Part shown: piece by piece, positions 4,313-5,501 of the stretch | Position numbering within the stretch: the first letter of the stretch is position 1 | Layout: each line of letters starts with the position of its first letter | DNA from: an uncultured Actinomycetes bacterium | GTDB taxonomy: Bacteria > Actinomycetota > Actinomycetes > Nanopelagicales > Nanopelagicaceae | DNA: 5,501 nucleotides | Assembly: GCA_903916775.1 (NCBI GenBank) | Contig: CAIWXY010000188.1 | Span: 1 to 5,501, forward strand | Direction: 5' to 3' | The notes under the pieces: model-generated | What the model was told of the DNA's origin: nothing | Databases searched by the model: none | What the model saw: only the letters and a program-made list of their open reading frames with translations | Program-made: the position numbers and the translations under genes

Positions 4313-5501
4313 TTAGAAGTCCATATCTCCACCAGGGTTTGATGCTGCAGCAGTCTTTGGTTCTGGCTTATCTGTAATGACAGCTTCGGTGGTCAAGAAG
4401 AGTGCTGCGATCGATGCAGCATTCTGAAGAGCAGAGCGTGTGACCTTGGCAGGATCGATGATGCCTTCCTTGATCATGTCGACATACTCACCTGTAGCAG
4501 CGTTGAGGCCAAAGCCAGATTCCAAATTGCGAACCTTCTCGACGACAACTCCGCCTTCGAGACCAGCATTGATAGCGATCTGCTTGAGTGGAGCTTCGAT
4601 TGCGAACTCGACGATGCGAGCGCCAGTTGCTTCATCACCTGAAAGTGAGAGCTTTGCGAGCGCAACGCTTCCTGCCTGCAAGAGTGCAACTCCACCGCCA
4701 GCGACGATACCTTCTTCAACAGCAGCCTTAGCGTTACGTACTGCATCTTCGATGCGGTGCTTGCGCTCCTTCAGCTCAACTTCTGTTGCAGCGCCAGCCT
4801 TGATAACAGCTACGCCACCGGCAAGCTTTGCAAGACGCTCTTGTAGCTTCTCGCGATCGTAATCAGAATCGCTCTTTTCGATCTCGCTGCGGATTTGGTT
4901 GACGCGGCCCTTGATCTGCTCTGCATCGCCAGCACCTTCAACGATTGTTGTCTCTTCCTTACCCACAACAACTTTGCGAGCGCGGCCAAGTAGGTCCATT
5001 GTTGCAGCCTCTAGCTTGAGGCCAACTTCTTCAGCAATAACGGTAGCGCCAGTCAAGATTGCAATATCTTGCAACATTGCCTTACGACGATCGCCAAAGC
5101 CTGGAGCCTTAACAGCGACAGAGCGGAATGTTCCGCGAATCTTATTTACAACAAGTGTTGCAAGCGCTTCGCCCTCAACATCTTCAGCCAAAATGAGAAG
5201 TGGCTTTCCTGATTGCATAACTTTTTCAAGAATAGGCAATAGGTCTTTGATGTTGGTGATCTTTGAGCTTGTAATGAGGAGATACGGATCTTCAAGAACT
5301 GCTTCCATGCGATCTGAATCAGTGGTGAAGTATGGCGAGATGTAACCCTTATCAAAGCGCATACCTTCGGTGAGCTCGAGCTCGAGACCAAATGTGTTGC
5401 TCTCTTCAACAGTAATGACGCCTTCTTTGCCGACCTTGTCCATCGCTTCTGCGATCATCTCGCCGATGGTTGTGTCTGCTGCAGATATAGATGCTGTTGC
5501 C
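4313..5501 (-). CDS. groEL: 60 kDa chaperonin GroEL, N-terminus cut by window edge
   Basis: A subunit of the ATP-driven double-ring chaperonin that folds cytosolic proteins inside its cavity, normally with GroES. The frame is open to the window edge and gives 395 complete codons, starting at about E. coli residue 147; the N-terminal equatorial part with the GDGTTT ATP loop is outside. The fragment covers the intermediate and apical domains (GEMIAEAMDKVGKEGVITVE, RFDKGYISPYF, KAPGFGDRRKAMLQDIA) and the C-terminal equatorial half. The aspartate in RIEDAV matches the ATP-hydrolysing D398 of E. coli. VAGGGVALL, NAATGEY and DPAKVTRSALQNAAS follow as expected. The tail ends PGGDMDF, not the His-rich tail of some actinobacterial GroEL1 copies, which suggests the housekeeping type. 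Nothing looks broken. No groES follows, and HrcA or CIRCE control sites would lie outside the window. Confidence 0.98.
   Translation of the reverse strand, partial: ATASISAADTTIGEMIAEAMDKVGKEGVITVEESNTFGLELELTEGMRFDKGYISPYFTTDSDRMEAVLEDPYLLITSSKITNIKDLLPILEKVMQSGKPLLILAEDVEGEALATLVVNKIRGTFRSVAVKAPGFGDRRKAMLQDIAILTGATVIAEEVGLKLEAATMDLLGRARKVVVGKEETTIVEGAGDAEQIKGRVNQIRSEIEKSDSDYDREKLQERLAKLAGGVAVIKAGAATEVELKERKHRIEDAVRNAKAAVEEGIVAGGGVALLQAGSVALAKLSLSGDEATGARIVEFAIEAPLKQIAINAGLEGGVVVEKVRNLESGFGLNAATGEYVDMIKEGIIDPAKVTRSALQNAASIAALFLTTEAVITDKPEPKTAAASNPGGDMDF

Noticed and set aside
4440..5345. Plus-strand open frames of 140 and 148 residues
   Set aside because: Both are antisense to groEL, with Ser/Ala/Pro-rich translations typical of a complementary-strand shadow of a highly expressed gene.
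1..5501. Mobile elements, CRISPR, tRNA/rRNA or riboswitch
   Set aside because: No transposase, terminal repeats, spaced direct repeats or RNA-gene-like structures were seen; coding sequence fills nearly the whole window.

Overview
The window looks like ordinary, very compact chromosome from a moderate-GC actinobacterium. I estimate GC at roughly half by eye. The evidence is the SerC subtype (opening like mycobacterial SerC, with KPRDGRFG near the N-terminus), a cold-shock protein carrying the C-terminal extension of mycobacterial CspB, and two families known essentially from Actinobacteria (DUF3027 and a DUF2530-like membrane protein). Tiny intergenic gaps and moderate GC fit a streamlined freshwater lineage such as Nanopelagicales (acI; Planktophila or Nanopelagicus). 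That placement is an inference.

Layout. Plus strand, 2-394: 3'-terminal part of pdxH (pyridoxamine 5'-phosphate oxidase). Plus, 405-1544: complete serC. Plus, 1548-1634: a possible 28-residue single-span membrane peptide. Minus, 2870-1635: a 12-helix MFS exporter-like protein, tail to tail with the peptide. Plus, 2896-3105: a small two-helix DUF2530-like protein, divergent from the MFS gene across only 25 bp. Minus, 4232-3510 then 3485-3102: DUF3027 followed by a cold-shock-domain gene, a likely operon. Minus, 5501-4313: the C-terminal three quarters of GroEL, closed by a strong intrinsic terminator at 4250-4281.

How the genes relate. PdxH makes pyridoxal phosphate (PLP) and SerC uses it, so that adjacency makes metabolic sense. 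The DUF3027-Csp pair and GroEL suggest a housekeeping or stress-related neighbourhood. The order csp, DUF3027, MFS, DUF2530, serC resembles the Rv0871-Rv0884c region of Mycobacterium tuberculosis as I recall it.

Regulation visible in the sequence. Genes that begin a transcript (serC, the MFS gene, DUF3027) lack a Shine-Dalgarno site. Each has a TANNNT -10 hexamer 6 or 7 nt before its ATG, which is the signature of leaderless mRNA. The internal operon gene csp instead has a strong AAAGGAG site. I see no mobile element, CRISPR array, tRNA or rRNA. No clearly novel system is evident; the best candidates for follow-up are the DUF3027-Csp operon, the leaderless promoter architecture and an apparent excess of CGATCG.
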